Notes: generated by a model from the letters alone, not told the origin. A stretch of DNA of 64,000 bases from Lachnospiraceae bacterium (GCA_022792335.1 JAAWAV010000008.1:1-64000); one strand, 5' to 3'. Counted from the first letter of the stretch, positions 1 through 8,526 are shown. Made by a program: numbers and translations.

Positions 1-1
1 A

Positions 2-112
2 AAGCTGGCAAAGATATTGGAGAAAAGAAGCCAAAGAGGATATGGATTTCTTGATACTTTAAGAACCTTTGTGAATCAACCGGTATTTATAGAAAAGTGG
101 TGCTGGGGATAA
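2..112 (+). CDS. C-terminal end of an unidentified protein (partial)
   Basis: An open frame enters from the left edge and gives 36 residues ending in QPVFIEKWCWG before a TAA stop. Its composition (mixed charged and aromatic residues, no low complexity) and the hairpin sitting on its stop codon suggest the true end of a gene that begins outside the window. I do not recognise the family from this tail, so no function is offered. Confidence 0.5.
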   Translation, partial: KLAKILEKRSQRGYGFLDTLRTFVNQPVFIEKWCWG

Positions 113-123
113 TTACCAGCACC
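99..123 (+). terminator. Hairpin at the end of the partial gene, possible terminator
   Basis: GGTGCTGG (99-106) pairs perfectly with CCAGCACC (116-123) around a 9-base loop, and the stop codon lies in the loop. Only a weak T-rich tail (AACTTTGTC) follows, so termination may be inefficient. Confidence 0.45.
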
Positions 124-202
124 AACTTTGTCTACAGTCTGGAACTAGATATAAAATATTTAGTTTGATGATTCATGGAAAGGTGCGTCCTATGAAACAA
201 AA

Positions 203-265
203 ACGCTCCGCGGGGCTTATGGAGTCTGCCCCAGCGAAGCGAGGGTACTGTGGCGGAGTAGAAAA
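203..265. repeat. Partial copy of a hairpin-rich intergenic repeat
   Basis: The 13-mer AAGCGAGGGTACT at 237-249 is identical to the right end of the larger element at 16261-16398, and the flanks stay similar (CCAG.GAAGCGAGGGTACT..GG.GG). The local sequence also folds, with GGGGC pairing to GCCCC and GCTCCGC to GCGGAG. The left inverted end seen in the other copy is missing, so this is a fragment or a diverged relative. Confidence 0.45.
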
Positions 266-281
266 TGTTGCTGTCGCAACC
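266..281 (-). terminator. Possible terminator of ychF
   Basis: Read on the minus strand, GTTGC-GACA-GCAAC (267-280) is followed by ATTTTC, about 20 bases past the ychF stop codon. The stem is short (5 bp) and the T-run is poor. Confidence 0.35.
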
Positions 282-302
282 CTCTTCTCCTTTTTCATAA
301 AC

Positions 303-1400
303 TTAGACGTTAAAACGGAACAAAATCACATCCCCGTCTTTTACTACATAATCTTTTCCTTCCAGGCCAACCAGGCCTTTTTCCTTGGCAGCCGCGTAGC
401 TTCCCGCATCTAAAAGATCCTGATAATTCACCACCTCAGCCCGGATAAATCCACGCTCAAAATCACTATGAATCTTTCCGGCAGCGGCAGGAGCTTTTGT
501 TCCCTTTCGGATGGTCCACGCTCTGGTTTCCTGCTCTCCGGCAGTCAGATAGCTGATCAGCCCAAGGAGCCGATAGCTGGCACCAATGAGCTTGTCGAGA
601 CCTGATTCGGACAGGCCCAGATCTTCCAGAAACATCTTTTTTTCGTCCTCTTCCAGTTCTGCGATTTCCTGCTCAATCTGGGCACAGATTACAAATACCT
701 CGCTGCCCTGTTCGGAAGCAAATTTCCGTACCTGAGTGACAAAGGGGTTGGAGACGCCGTCGTCAGCCAGATCGTCCTCAGAAACATTGGCGGCGAAGAT
801 CACCGGCTTTCCAGTGAGAAGGTTCAGAGAATGCAGGAAATTTTCTTCGTCCTCGTCTGCAGATGCATAAGTAATGGCCAGATTTCCATCCTCCAGCCAG
901 GCCTTGATAGCCTTTAAAGATTCCACTTCCTTTGCCAGGGCTTTGTCATTGAAAGCTCCTCTGGCAGTCTTGGAAATCCGGCGCTCCAGAATTTCCAGGT
1001 CGGAAAAAATCAGCTCCAAATTGATGGTTTCAATGTCCCGTAGCGGATCGATGTTCCCATCCACATGGACGATGTTGTCATTTTCAAAACAGCGGACCAC
1101 ATGAACGATGGCGTCTACCTCCCGGATATTGGCCAGAAACTGGTTTCCGAGTCCTTCGCCTTTGGATGCTCCTTTGACCAGACCGGCAATGTCCACAAAT
1201 TCAATTACAGCCGGGGTGACCTTTTTCGATGAATAGAGACTGGCCAACAGTCCCAGACGAAAATCCGGTACAGCCACCACCCCCACGTTGGGATCAATGG
1301 TACAGAACGGATAATTGGCCGATTCAGCACCAGCTTTGGTCAGAGAATTGAATAATGTGCTTTTGCCCACATTGGGCAACCCTACGATACCTAATTTCAT
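303..1400 (-). CDS. ychF: Ribosome-associated ATPase/GTPase YchF (Obg family)
   Basis: YchF is a universally conserved P-loop NTPase that associates with ribosomes and, unlike most Obg-family members, prefers ATP. The 365-residue length is typical. The sequence shows the G1 loop GLPNVGKST at residues 7-15, the G3 motif [10 protein letters not shown] from residue 70, an NVSE motif in place of the GTPase NKxD (the usual YchF deviation), an inserted helical domain around residues 120-205 and a C-terminal TGS domain from about residue 280 ending in FRFNV. The ATG is preceded by GGGAGG at good spacing. The gene lies tail to tail with the partial gene at the left edge and shares its strand with the ChW-repeat gene upstream. 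Confidence 0.97.
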   Translation of the reverse strand: MKLGIVGLPNVGKSTLFNSLTKAGAESANYPFCTIDPNVGVVAVPDFRLGLLASLYSSKKVTPAVIEFVDIAGLVKGASKGEGLGNQFLANIREVDAIVHVVRCFENDNIVHVDGNIDPLRDIETINLELIFSDLEILERRISKTARGAFNDKALAKEVESLKAIKAWLEDGNLAITYASADEDEENFLHSLNLLTGKPVIFAANVSEDDLADDGVSNPFVTQVRKFASEQGSEVFVICAQIEQEIAELEEDEKKMFLEDLGLSESGLDKLIGASYRLLGLISYLTAGEQETRAWTIRKGTKAPAAAGKIHSDFERGFIRAEVVNYQDLLDAGSYAAAKEKGLVGLEGKDYVVKDGDVILFRFNV

Positions 1401-1490
1401 GAAAAACCTCCCGATGATCAGAATAATAAAAAATAATAATTGGATTTGCCGTATCCGGCTTCCGAAACAAACAGATAGTCTCTGGTTTGA

Positions 1491-3680
1491 TCAGTGAATC
1501 ACGATTTTGTTAGGGGCAGTAGAAAAACGATAAATCCGGATTCCTTTTTCTTCAAAAAAGTTTTTCAAAAGATATCCGTCGTATCGGTTGCTTTCTTCCA
1601 GAAGCCAGTTTGGCGCGTCCATAAAGACTCCTTTGGGAGACAGGGCAGAATAGAATTTTAAAGTCGGTCCCCAGTTTCCATGATGACCCGCCTGCACATA
1701 ATCGGCATCCAATTCCTCCTGATGCCGCTCCAGAATATAAGATTCCGATTCGCTTTCCATATCAGATAAAAACAGCATTTTCTCTTTGGAGCCCTTTAGG
1801 ACAAATACCATGGAACCATTGTTGCACAGATTGGAAGTCAGCTTGTTGGTGGTATCATCCCATGCATGGAGCACTCGAAAAGTAAGACCCAGAAGGTCAA
1901 ATTCGTCATTTTCAGAGACATATCGGAGATTGTCTCTGTGCGCTGTCAGACGCAGGAAGGTCTCGTACATCTCAAACTGATCGTAGCTTTCGGCAGTTTC
2001 CCGGTAACGGTCGCCATGGACTGGAACCGCATAAATGCGATCGACCGAAATCCCCTGCGGATTTGACATGATGGCGTTGAAGGCGCCGACATGATCCGGA
2101 TGGGGATGAGTAATAATCCAGGCGCTCACACGATTGCCATGCTGACGGATCAGTTCTCTCACCATATCGGCATCTTTTTCATATCCTCCGTCGATGATTG
2201 CCAGATTTCCGTAATCATCCTCAATGGTATAACACATCGATTGCCCGCTTGTGGTGGAACGGTATTGTGAAATGCGCCAGTTGTTCCCCATGGATTCTTT
2301 TTTAAAACAGGTATTTTCCGTGGGGCCCGGAGCCTTTGCGCCTTTTTGAGTTAAAAGGATTTCGATGGCTTCCAAACGTTTGGAAAACCCTTCGCTTCCG
2401 GCCGGTTCGCCGTTTTTGGCCCACCCGGTCCAGCCGAAAGTTTGACAGTGAACCCGGTAATAAATGTCGTATGTGTCCGCCATGGCCCCGGTCAGACGAA
2501 TTTTGATAGCTTCCAGACGTTTGGCCTTTCCAGTGGTTCCTGCTACGCCGCCTTCCGGTGTCCAGTCCTGCCAGCCGAAGGTCTGTACGTGAGTACAGTA
2601 TTCCACACTTCCTTGTGTCAGAAGATGGTTTTCCAGACGGATGCGGATGCCCTCCAGTCGTTTGGCAAGCCCGGTGGTTCCGCTTTTTTGCCCATTGGAG
2701 GTTTCATCCTGCCATCCAAAGGTCTGCACATGAGTCTGATAGATGACCATCAGCTTTTCATGGTAGGTTCCCGTCACATCGCCCGGAGCCGCCTGGCCCT
2801 TTTCCACCAGTTGAATCTGTATGGCTTCCAGACGTTTGGCATACCCCATACTTCCGGCCGGTTCGCCGTTTTTGGCCCATCCGGTCCAGCCAAAACTTTG
2901 ACAGTGGACTCGGTAATAGATATCATAAAGATTGTTTAGCTCTCCAGTTAAGCGAATCTGTATGGCTTCCAACCGTTTGGAAAGACCGGTGGTGCCACTT
3001 TCCCTTCCATCAGAAACCCATCCGGTCCAGCCGAAGGTCTGTACATGGGTACGATATTCTACACCTCCGGGAAGAGAGGAGGGCGCCAGCCGGATTTTAA
3101 TGGATTCCAGCCGTTTGGAAAGGTTGGTAGTACCGCTTTCTTCTCCGCCAAACGCCCAGTTCTGCCAGCCAAAACTCTGTACATGAGTCGTATAGGAAAT
3201 CTGAGGAAGGGTGTTTTTCTTAGATTCAATTTGTTCCAGAGAAGAATCAACCTCCATAGTTTCTGTTTCGTCAGTCTGTGCAGAAGGCTCCGTTTCCCTA
3301 ACTCCCTGTGTCTCTGCAACCGTTTCAGACCCTGATTCTGCTTGAATCGCTTCCGTTTCCAGAATGGTTTCCGATCCTTTTTCTATCGGGGGGCCTTCCG
3401 ATTCCGGAACCATTTCAGTTCCTTGCGTTGTCTGAACAGATTCCGTCGGCATACTAGTTCCTGTCACTTTTTCTGTCTGAGACTCTTTGGATATCATGGC
3501 AGATTCAGCCACTTCGTCAGATTTTGGATCTCTGAGCGTCGCAGAGCTTCCTGTTTCTTCTATCTGTAATGCTTCTTTTGGAGAAGCAGCTGTTCCATCT
3601 AAAGGATGAAATAGAACAGAAGCACAGAGGACAAACCCCAGCAGGAGGCTTGTCCGTTTTTGACATACTTTTTTTTTCAT
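1491..3680 (-). CDS. Secreted protein with six ChW repeats and a metallo-beta-lactamase-fold domain
   Basis: A 729-residue exported protein. A signal peptide (residues 1 to about 32, MKKK then a hydrophobic core) leads into a Ser/Thr/Glu-rich linker to about residue 160. Six clostridial hydrophobic W (ChW) repeats follow, each with THVQTFGW, a G.(S/A)GT turn and KRLE(A/G)I. A ComEC-like metallo-beta-lactamase fold starts near residue 475 with the metal motif HPHPDH (about 524-529), an Asp in LFLSDME (about 640) and a His in AGHHG (about 666). All main metal ligands are present, so it should be an active hydrolase. Known ChW repeats are surface/extracellular modules; the substrate (phosphodiester, nucleic acid or other) cannot be told. 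The start used here follows GGAGG and is eight codons inside a longer frame. The same six-repeat layout occurs in the L,D-transpeptidase at 42223. Confidence 0.9.
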   Translation of the reverse strand: MKKKVCQKRTSLLLGFVLCASVLFHPLDGTAASPKEALQIEETGSSATLRDPKSDEVAESAMISKESQTEKVTGTSMPTESVQTTQGTEMVPESEGPPIEKGSETILETEAIQAESGSETVAETQGVRETEPSAQTDETETMEVDSSLEQIESKKNTLPQISYTTHVQSFGWQNWAFGGEESGTTNLSKRLESIKIRLAPSSLPGGVEYRTHVQTFGWTGWVSDGRESGTTGLSKRLEAIQIRLTGELNNLYDIYYRVHCQSFGWTGWAKNGEPAGSMGYAKRLEAIQIQLVEKGQAAPGDVTGTYHEKLMVIYQTHVQTFGWQDETSNGQKSGTTGLAKRLEGIRIRLENHLLTQGSVEYCTHVQTFGWQDWTPEGGVAGTTGKAKRLEAIKIRLTGAMADTYDIYYRVHCQTFGWTGWAKNGEPAGSEGFSKRLEAIEILLTQKGAKAPGPTENTCFKKESMGNNWRISQYRSTTSGQSMCYTIEDDYGNLAIIDGGYEKDADMVRELIRQHGNRVSAWIITHPHPDHVGAFNAIMSNPQGISVDRIYAVPVHGDRYRETAESYDQFEMYETFLRLTAHRDNLRYVSENDEFDLLGLTFRVLHAWDDTTNKLTSNLCNNGSMVFVLKGSKEKMLFLSDMESESESYILERHQEELDADYVQAGHHGNWGPTLKFYSALSPKGVFMDAPNWLLEESNRYDGYLLKNFFEEKGIRIYRFSTAPNKIVIH

Positions 3681-3719
3681 CGAGAATCCTCCAAACAAAT
3701 ACATTCAACACTTCTTACC

Positions 3720-3748
3720 ATTATATAAGGTATTTCTCCATCTTGCAA
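3720..3748 (-). promoter_or_regulatory. SigA-type promoter of the ChW/MBL gene
   Basis: On the minus strand TTGCAA (3743-3748) and TATAAT (3720-3725) are separated by exactly 17 bases, with the start codon about 40 bases downstream of the -10. The nearby Spo0A-type box at 3768-3776 lies 20 bp upstream of this -35. Confidence 0.7.
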
Positions 3749-3767
3749 TCACCAAAATGATGGAATC

Positions 3768-3825
3768 TTTGTCGAAAAATGAAGGAAAATGCGGTGTAAT
3801 TCATTTGCCTTTTGCCGAAAAATGA
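3768..3825 (+). promoter_or_regulatory. Two Spo0A-type boxes in a direct repeat ahead of the spo0E-like gene
   Basis: TTTGTCGAAAAATGA (3768-3782) and TTTGCCGAAAAATGA (3811-3825) match at 14 of 15 positions and start 43 bp apart, about four helical turns. The first contains a perfect 0A box (TTTGTCGAA) and the second differs at one base. TGTAAT at 3795-3800 could be a -10 with the first box sitting over the -35 region, as in Spo0A-activated promoters. The same boxes lie between two diverging genes, so either or both could be controlled. Confidence 0.55.
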
Positions 3826-3831
3826 CTTAGA

Positions 3832-4026
3832 ATGACTAGTAGAAAGGAGACGGTCAAAAAATCACGAAAAAAGTCAGGGGTGCGTAAGTTGAAGAAAAAA
3901 ATTGAAGAAACAAGACAAAGATTAAATGAAGCCATTGAAGAAAAAGCATCATCGGAGAAGGTTTTGGAACTGAGTCGGGAGCTTGATTTCTTAGTTGAAC
4001 AGTATCTGGAACTGGCCGAAAAATAA
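3832..4026 (+). CDS. Spo0E-like aspartyl-phosphate phosphatase
   Basis: A 64-residue, highly charged helical protein. Its second half (RKLKKKIEETRQRLNEA then LSRELDFLVEQYLE) fits the two-helix Spo0E family, with the SxxLDxLIxxY-like core at residues 48-59. Family members dephosphorylate Spo0A~P and so delay sporulation. The start is uncertain: the ATG at 3832 has no clear Shine-Dalgarno sequence, and a TTG at 3889 after AGGGG is an alternative that would remove the basic N-terminus. The gene stands alone between Spo0A-type boxes and a very strong terminator, which suggests a negative feedback loop on Spo0A. Confidence 0.75.
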   Translation: MTSRKETVKKSRKKSGVRKLKKKIEETRQRLNEAIEEKASSEKVLELSRELDFLVEQYLELAEK

Positions 4027-4074
4027 GGTTTCAGAGTATATGGGAAACATATGTAAAAGATTTTGGAACATCAT

Positions 4075-4124
4075 AAAAGCCAGAAAATACAGAGAAAATG
4101 CTCTGTATTTTCTGGCTTTTGCTG
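4075..4124. terminator. Strong terminator with a 20-bp perfect stem
   Basis: Bases 4075-4094 pair without mismatch to 4101-4120 around a 6-base loop; the stem opens with AAAAGCCAG and closes with CTGGCTTTT. The A/T ends make it usable in both directions. It isolates the spo0E-like gene from the dcw operon. Confidence 0.9.
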
Positions 4125-4245
4125 TCTAATACAAGAGAAAATGGCTGGAAATCCGAAAGGGTTTTTACCGGTTTCGTCATCAGAAATCCGAAAAACAATT
4201 CGCCGATCCTGTCGAAAACTTTTTGGGAAATGAGGGAAATATTAC

Positions 4246-4274
4246 TTGCTATTTCTGGGTAAATCCCGTAGAAT
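4246..4274 (+). promoter_or_regulatory. SigA-type promoter of the dcw operon
   Basis: TTGCTA (4246-4251), a 17-base spacer and TAGAAT (4269-4274). The last base of the -10 is the first base of the first MraZ box, so bound MraZ would cover the transcription start. Confidence 0.7.
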
Positions 4275-4330
4275 GGTAATAGGTGGTTAAAAAGTGGGTT
4301 CAAATGGTGTAAAGTGGTAGATTGCTGGGT
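4274..4330 (+). promoter_or_regulatory. MraZ operator: six phased TGG boxes
   Basis: TGG(G/T)N pentamers start at 4274, 4284, 4295, 4305, 4315 and 4326, a spacing of 10-11-10-10-11 bases that places all on one face of the helix. Several are preceded by AAA(G), matching the AAAGTG-type boxes described for MraZ in Mollicutes and Firmicutes. The last box overlaps the likely ribosome binding site of mraZ. MraZ is expected to bind here and repress its own operon. Confidence 0.8.
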
Positions 4331-4337
4331 GGCACAG

Positions 4338-4772
4338 ATGACAAATCAATTTATGGGTGAATACAATCATACGATGGACGCCAAAGGGCGTCTTATTGTT
4401 CCCGCCAAATTCCGAGAGGCAGGCGGGGACAAATTTATCGTGACAAAAGGACTGGATAAGTGCCTTTTTGTATTCACACAGGAAAAATGGAGCAGTGTTG
4501 TTGCCAGTGTCAGCCAAATGCCATTAACCAGTGGAAATGCCAGAAAATTCTCCCGTTTTTTTATTGGAAGCGCTGGAGAATGTGAGGTGGACAAGCAGGG
4601 ACGGATTCTGGTTCCGGGAAGTCTGCGTGCATATGCGGGGCTGGAAAAAGAGGTGGTTCTGGTGGGCGTGGGAAGCCGGGTGGAAATCTGGAACAGAGAC
4701 GCCTGGGAGAATGCCAGCGATTATGACGGAATTGAGGAACTTGCTGAAGGGCTGGAAGAACTGAGATTTTAA
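4338..4772 (+). CDS. mraZ: Transcriptional regulator MraZ
   Basis: MraZ is the DNA-binding regulator encoded first in dcw operons; it forms a ring and binds phased boxes upstream of itself. The 144-residue protein has the two expected AbrB-like half-domains, each with the DxxxR signature: DAKGR at residues 14-18 and DKQGR at 85-89. The ATG at 4338 is preferred because GGGTGG lies just upstream and because homologs begin near FMGEYNH; a GTG at 4314 would add eight residues but has no ribosome binding site. The array of six TGG boxes immediately upstream fits autoregulation. Confidence 0.95.
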   Translation: MTNQFMGEYNHTMDAKGRLIVPAKFREAGGDKFIVTKGLDKCLFVFTQEKWSSVVASVSQMPLTSGNARKFSRFFIGSAGECEVDKQGRILVPGSLRAYAGLEKEVVLVGVGSRVEIWNRDAWENASDYDGIEELAEGLEELRF

Positions 4773-4820
4773 CCATACAAAATAAAGCGTCGGATGGCGA
4801 TAGTGGGGTGCCAGAAGGGG

Positions 4821-5756
4821 ATGAATTTTGAACATAAGTCCGTATTATTAAATGAAACGGTAAAATACTTGAATGTAAAGCCCGATGGCATTTATGTGGA
4901 TGGTACGCTTGGCGGTGGAGGCCATGCAGAGGCAGTGTGCAGGAAACTTGGCGAAGCCGGAAGATACGTGGGGATCGATCAGGATGCGGAGGCTATTAAG
5001 GCGGCGTCAGGACGATTGGCTCCCTTTGGCGACAGGGTAACCATTGTGCGGAGTAATTACAGATGTATGGAGGCCGTAGTCAAAAGCCTGGATCTTGTGG
5101 CAGTAGACGGAATCCTTTTGGATTTGGGGGTCTCTTCCCATCAACTAGATACTCCGGAACGGGGCTTTTCCTATAAAGAGGACGCAGAGCTGGACATGCG
5201 TATGGACAGACGGCAGGAAATGACGGCGAAAGAGATTGTCAACCGTTACAGTGAATCAGAACTCTTCCATATGATTCGGGACTATGGGGAGGACAAATTT
5301 GCCCAGAACATCGCAAAACATATTGTAGCAGCCAGAAAACAGCAGGAGATACAGACGACCGGACAGCTTGTGGAGATCATAAAAGCAGCGATTCCCGCAA
5401 GAGTACGGGCGGTGGGAGGACATCCGGCGAAAAGGACCTTTCAGGCGATTCGAATTGAACTGAATCATGAACTGGAAGTGCTTGAGGATTCTCTGGACTC
5501 TTTGATTGGACTTTTGAAGCCGGGCGGCAGGCTCTGCATCATTACCTTCCATTCTCTGGAGGACCGTATTGTCAAGACAAGCTTTCGAAGAAACGAAAAT
5601 CCCTGCACATGCCCTCCGGGATTTCCCATGTGCGTGTGCGGAAAGGTGAGCAGAGGAACAGTGATTACGAGGAAACCAGTTCTTCCTTCCAAGGAGGAAC
5701 TTTTCGATAACAAGCGGGCGAAAAGCGCCAGGCTTCGGGTTTTTGAACGGGTATAG
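4821..5756 (+). CDS. rsmH: 16S rRNA (cytosine(1402)-N(4))-methyltransferase RsmH
   Basis: RsmH (MraW) methylates N4 of C1402 in the decoding centre of 16S rRNA. The 311-residue protein has the family's SAM-binding loop [13 protein letters not shown] at residues 26-38, [15 protein letters not shown], and the [12 protein letters not shown] motif near the C-terminus, with a cysteine-rich stretch ([13 protein letters not shown]) also seen in homologs. The start [12 protein letters not shown] matches the usual N-terminus. An upstream in-frame ATG at 4794 is possible, but neither start has a well-placed Shine-Dalgarno sequence, so expression may depend on coupling to mraZ. Confidence 0.96.
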   Translation: MNFEHKSVLLNETVKYLNVKPDGIYVDGTLGGGGHAEAVCRKLGEAGRYVGIDQDAEAIKAASGRLAPFGDRVTIVRSNYRCMEAVVKSLDLVAVDGILLDLGVSSHQLDTPERGFSYKEDAELDMRMDRRQEMTAKEIVNRYSESELFHMIRDYGEDKFAQNIAKHIVAARKQQEIQTTGQLVEIIKAAIPARVRAVGGHPAKRTFQAIRIELNHELEVLEDSLDSLIGLLKPGGRLCIITFHSLEDRIVKTSFRRNENPCTCPPGFPMCVCGKVSRGTVITRKPVLPSKEELFDNKRAKSARLRVFERV

Positions 5757-5795
5757 CGCCGTCTTTGGCGGTCCGCGCCCGGAGGAGGATGTATT

Positions 5796-6296
5796 ATGAC
5801 AGCAGGAAAGAGACAGACAAGCCGGGGGGCGGCAAAAGAGTATGAACGACGACAACATTTTTATGTGGTAGAGGGAAGTGCGGCGAGAGAACTGGCGCCC
5901 AGGGAGCTTCCTTCGCCAAAAGAACGGCCCAGAGAGGAGAAACATCCGGGAAGGAGGACAAAAGAACGGGCGCTGACGATGAGTCCTACATTTGTTATGC
6001 TTCTGGCTTTTGCATCGGCGCTGATGCTTGCAGTGTGCGTCCATTATCTGCAGGTACGGGTATCTGTGTATGCAAAAATGGGAAGTGTGGAGGTGCTGGA
6101 GGAAGAGTTAAAAACTCTTACGGATGCCAATGAGGCGGTCCTTTCCAGAATCGAGGCGGCTTCTGATATCAACAAGATTTATAAGATTGCTACGGAAGAA
6201 CTGGGGATGGTATACCCGGAGGACAGCCAGATTATACGCTACGACAGGACAGAAAGCGAGTACGTACAGCAATATGAAAAAATCCCGGAAGAATAG
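5796..6296 (+). CDS. ftsL: Cell division protein FtsL
   Basis: A 166-residue bitopic membrane protein: a charged cytoplasmic N-terminus of about 60 residues, one membrane helix at about 62-84, then a short predicted coiled coil (EVLEEELKTLTDANEAVLSR) and a small extracytoplasmic tail. This matches FtsL, which with DivIC and FtsQ/DivIB activates septal FtsW/FtsI. The ATG follows GGAGGAGG. Position between rsmH and the first penicillin-binding protein is the standard dcw order. The C-terminus overlaps the likely start of the next gene by 23 bases. Confidence 0.88.
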   Translation: MTAGKRQTSRGAAKEYERRQHFYVVEGSAARELAPRELPSPKERPREEKHPGRRTKERALTMSPTFVMLLAFASALMLAVCVHYLQVRVSVYAKMGSVEVLEEELKTLTDANEAVLSRIEAASDINKIYKIATEELGMVYPEDSQIIRYDRTESEYVQQYEKIPEE

Positions 6297-8526
6297 GAAT
6301 CAGAAAAGATTCAGAGAAAATGAAACAAACAATGAGAAAAAGTCCTTGAAACTTTTTCGAAAATATATGAAAAAAAAGCTGGCGCTCACCTTTTTTTTGG
6401 TGGCGCTGGTTTTGATTGGGCTGGCAGTAAGCGTGGGTTTTATCGGAAAAGAAAAAGGAGAAGAGTACGGACAGAGAGTACTGACACAACAGACCGTTTC
6501 TTCTGGTACGATTCCTTTTAAGCGCGGACAGATTACGGATCGCAATGGGACGATACTTGCCGCCAATGAGGCGGTCTACAATCTGATCCTGGATCCGTCG
6601 GTGATCGGTTCCCATGAAAATATTCTTGGGCCGACGTTGGATCTTCTGGTAGAATGTTACGGTTATGATCGAGAGGAACTGGAAAAACTGGTAAAAGATC
6701 AGCCGACCAGCCAGTATATCCGCTATGAAAAACGGATGAGCGAAGAAAAGCGGGATCAGTTTCTGACCAGAAAGGAAGAGATCAATAACAATCTGGAGAT
6801 CAAAGATAAAATTGAAGGCGTCTGGTTTGAGACAGAGTATAAAAGGATTTATCCCTATTCTACACTAGCCTGTGATCTGATTGGCTTTGCTTCCAGGGAC
6901 GGCGCTTCTGGAAGCTATGGGATTGAAGAATACTACAATGAGGAGCTGGCCGGAACTTCCGGCAGAACTTATCGTTATATTAATGAAGAATCAGACGCGG
7001 AACAGGTGACGCGGGACGCGATAGACGGGAATACCATTGTCTCAACCATTGATGTAAACCTGCAGTCCATTGTGGAAGCGCAGATCAAACAGTTTAATGA
7101 AGAGATTGGATCGAAGAATACGGCAGTGGTCGTGATAAATCCCAACAACGGAGAAATTTTAGCCATGGCTTCCTATCCTTATTACGATTTGAATAATCCG
7201 ATGGATCTAAATATCAGCGGATATTACACCCAGGAAGAACTAGATGCCATGGATGACGAGGAAAAAAGCCAGGAGCTCGCCGAGCTTTGGGCGAATTATG
7301 TCACCCAGTCTCTCTATGAACCAGGCTCTACGGCCAAACCTTTGACCATAGCCGCCGGACTGGAGGAGGGAAAACTGTCTCCGGCCAATACCTATCTGTG
7401 CGATGGCGGCTGGGACTATGGAGAGGGGAAGCGAATCAACTGCCACAGATTAGCCGGTCATGGCACTTTGGATCTGGAAGGAGCCATTGTGGAATCTTGT
7501 AACGACGCTCTGATCCAGATTGGACAACAGATCGGTACAGAGATTTTCTGCAAATATCAGCCGGTTTTTGGGCTTGGAACCAGGACGGGGATTGACTTAC
7601 CCGGCGAGGAGGACGGCATTTTAAAAAAGGAAGAGGAGATGTCGGAAATCGATCTGGTAACCAATTCCTTTGGGCAGAATTTTGACGCGACGGTGATTCA
7701 GATGGCGGCGGCTCATTGCTCTTTGATCAATGGCGGGCATTACTATAAGCCCCATGTGGTAAAGGAAATTCTCCGACCGGATGGCTCTGTGGTAGAAAGC
7801 GTTGACAAAACTCTGGTGCGGGAAACCATCAGTGAGACGACTTCAGATTTTTTAAAGACGGCTATGACGGCCATGGTGGATGAGCAGAGACCCTGGTCTA
7901 CGGCCATCCCGGGCTATGAAATAGGAGGAAAAACAGGGACGGCAGAGAAACTCCCGAGAAAAGACAAAAAATATGTGGTGTCTTTCGCCAGTTTTCTGCC
8001 GGCCAGTGATCCGGAATATTTTATGATGGTGGTGATCGACGAGCCGAATGTAGAAGATCAGTCTACAGGCGGACATGCCACCAATCTGACCCGTTCGCTG
8101 TGGGAAGCTATCATCCCTTACCTGAATCTCTTTCCTACCAGAGACACGGGAGAGCAGCCTTCTCAGACAGAAACGCCGGAAGAGCCGGCAAATGGAACGC
8201 CCCCCGCGGGGGCAGAAAACCCGGCTGGAGGAGAACCTTCTGGAGAAGAGAACCAGACGGGAGTGGAGCCGCCAGGAGCAGGCAACCAGGAAGGTGGGGA
8301 AGCTCCTGCAGAAGCAGGACATCCTGAAAATGGAAATCCACCGGCCGGTGAAAATCAGGGAGTGGAAGGAAATCCTGGCGAGGGGAACCAGACGGGAGGA
8401 GAACCGGCAGAAGGAGAGGGAAGTCCGGAGGGAGAAAATCTGTCAGGGGAAGGAAATCCCGGAGAGGAACCTCCGTCAGAAAACGGCGCCTATAGCAATG
8501 GAATTTTTCAGGGGGATTTTGAATAA
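6274..8526 (+). CDS. ftsI: Division transpeptidase FtsI/PbpB (class B PBP) with an unusual acidic tail
   Basis: A class B penicillin-binding protein that cross-links septal peptidoglycan. From the ATG overlapping the end of ftsL it has 750 residues: basic N-terminus, membrane helix at about 36-57, PBP dimerisation domain, then a transpeptidase domain with Ser352-T-A-Lys355, Ser408-C-Asn410 and Lys553-T-G555. There is no PASTA domain. Instead the last 120 or so residues form a Gly/Glu/Pro/Asn-rich, strongly acidic low-complexity tail built on GEGNQTGGEP-like units, which should lie outside the membrane. The longer upstream frame inside ftsL is not coding. The paralog directly downstream is taken as SpoVD, as in the Bacillus order. 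Confidence 0.9.
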   Translation: MKKSRKNRNQKRFRENETNNEKKSLKLFRKYMKKKLALTFFLVALVLIGLAVSVGFIGKEKGEEYGQRVLTQQTVSSGTIPFKRGQITDRNGTILAANEAVYNLILDPSVIGSHENILGPTLDLLVECYGYDREELEKLVKDQPTSQYIRYEKRMSEEKRDQFLTRKEEINNNLEIKDKIEGVWFETEYKRIYPYSTLACDLIGFASRDGASGSYGIEEYYNEELAGTSGRTYRYINEESDAEQVTRDAIDGNTIVSTIDVNLQSIVEAQIKQFNEEIGSKNTAVVVINPNNGEILAMASYPYYDLNNPMDLNISGYYTQEELDAMDDEEKSQELAELWANYVTQSLYEPGSTAKPLTIAAGLEEGKLSPANTYLCDGGWDYGEGKRINCHRLAGHGTLDLEGAIVESCNDALIQIGQQIGTEIFCKYQPVFGLGTRTGIDLPGEEDGILKKEEEMSEIDLVTNSFGQNFDATVIQMAAAHCSLINGGHYYKPHVVKEILRPDGSVVESVDKTLVRETISETTSDFLKTAMTAMVDEQRPWSTAIPGYEIGGKTGTAEKLPRKDKKYVVSFASFLPASDPEYFMMVVIDEPNVEDQSTGGHATNLTRSLWEAIIPYLNLFPTRDTGEQPSQTETPEEPANGTPPAGAENPAGGEPSGEENQTGVEPPGAGNQEGGEAPAEAGHPENGNPPAGENQGVEGNPGEGNQTGGEPAEGEGSPEGENLSGEGNPGEEPPSENGAYSNGIFQGDFE

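Noticed and set aside
165-413. 82-codon plus-strand frame opposite the end of ychF
   Set aside because: It overlaps the ychF C-terminus and the structured repeat, has no ribosome site, and its product looks random.
2442-2939. 165-codon frame antisense to the ChW repeats
   Set aside because: It mirrors the periodic repeat sequence of the real gene on the other strand and has no start signals.
5256-6044. 262-codon minus-strand frame across rsmH and ftsL
   Set aside because: Cys/His/Arg/Pro-rich shadow of two well-supported genes.
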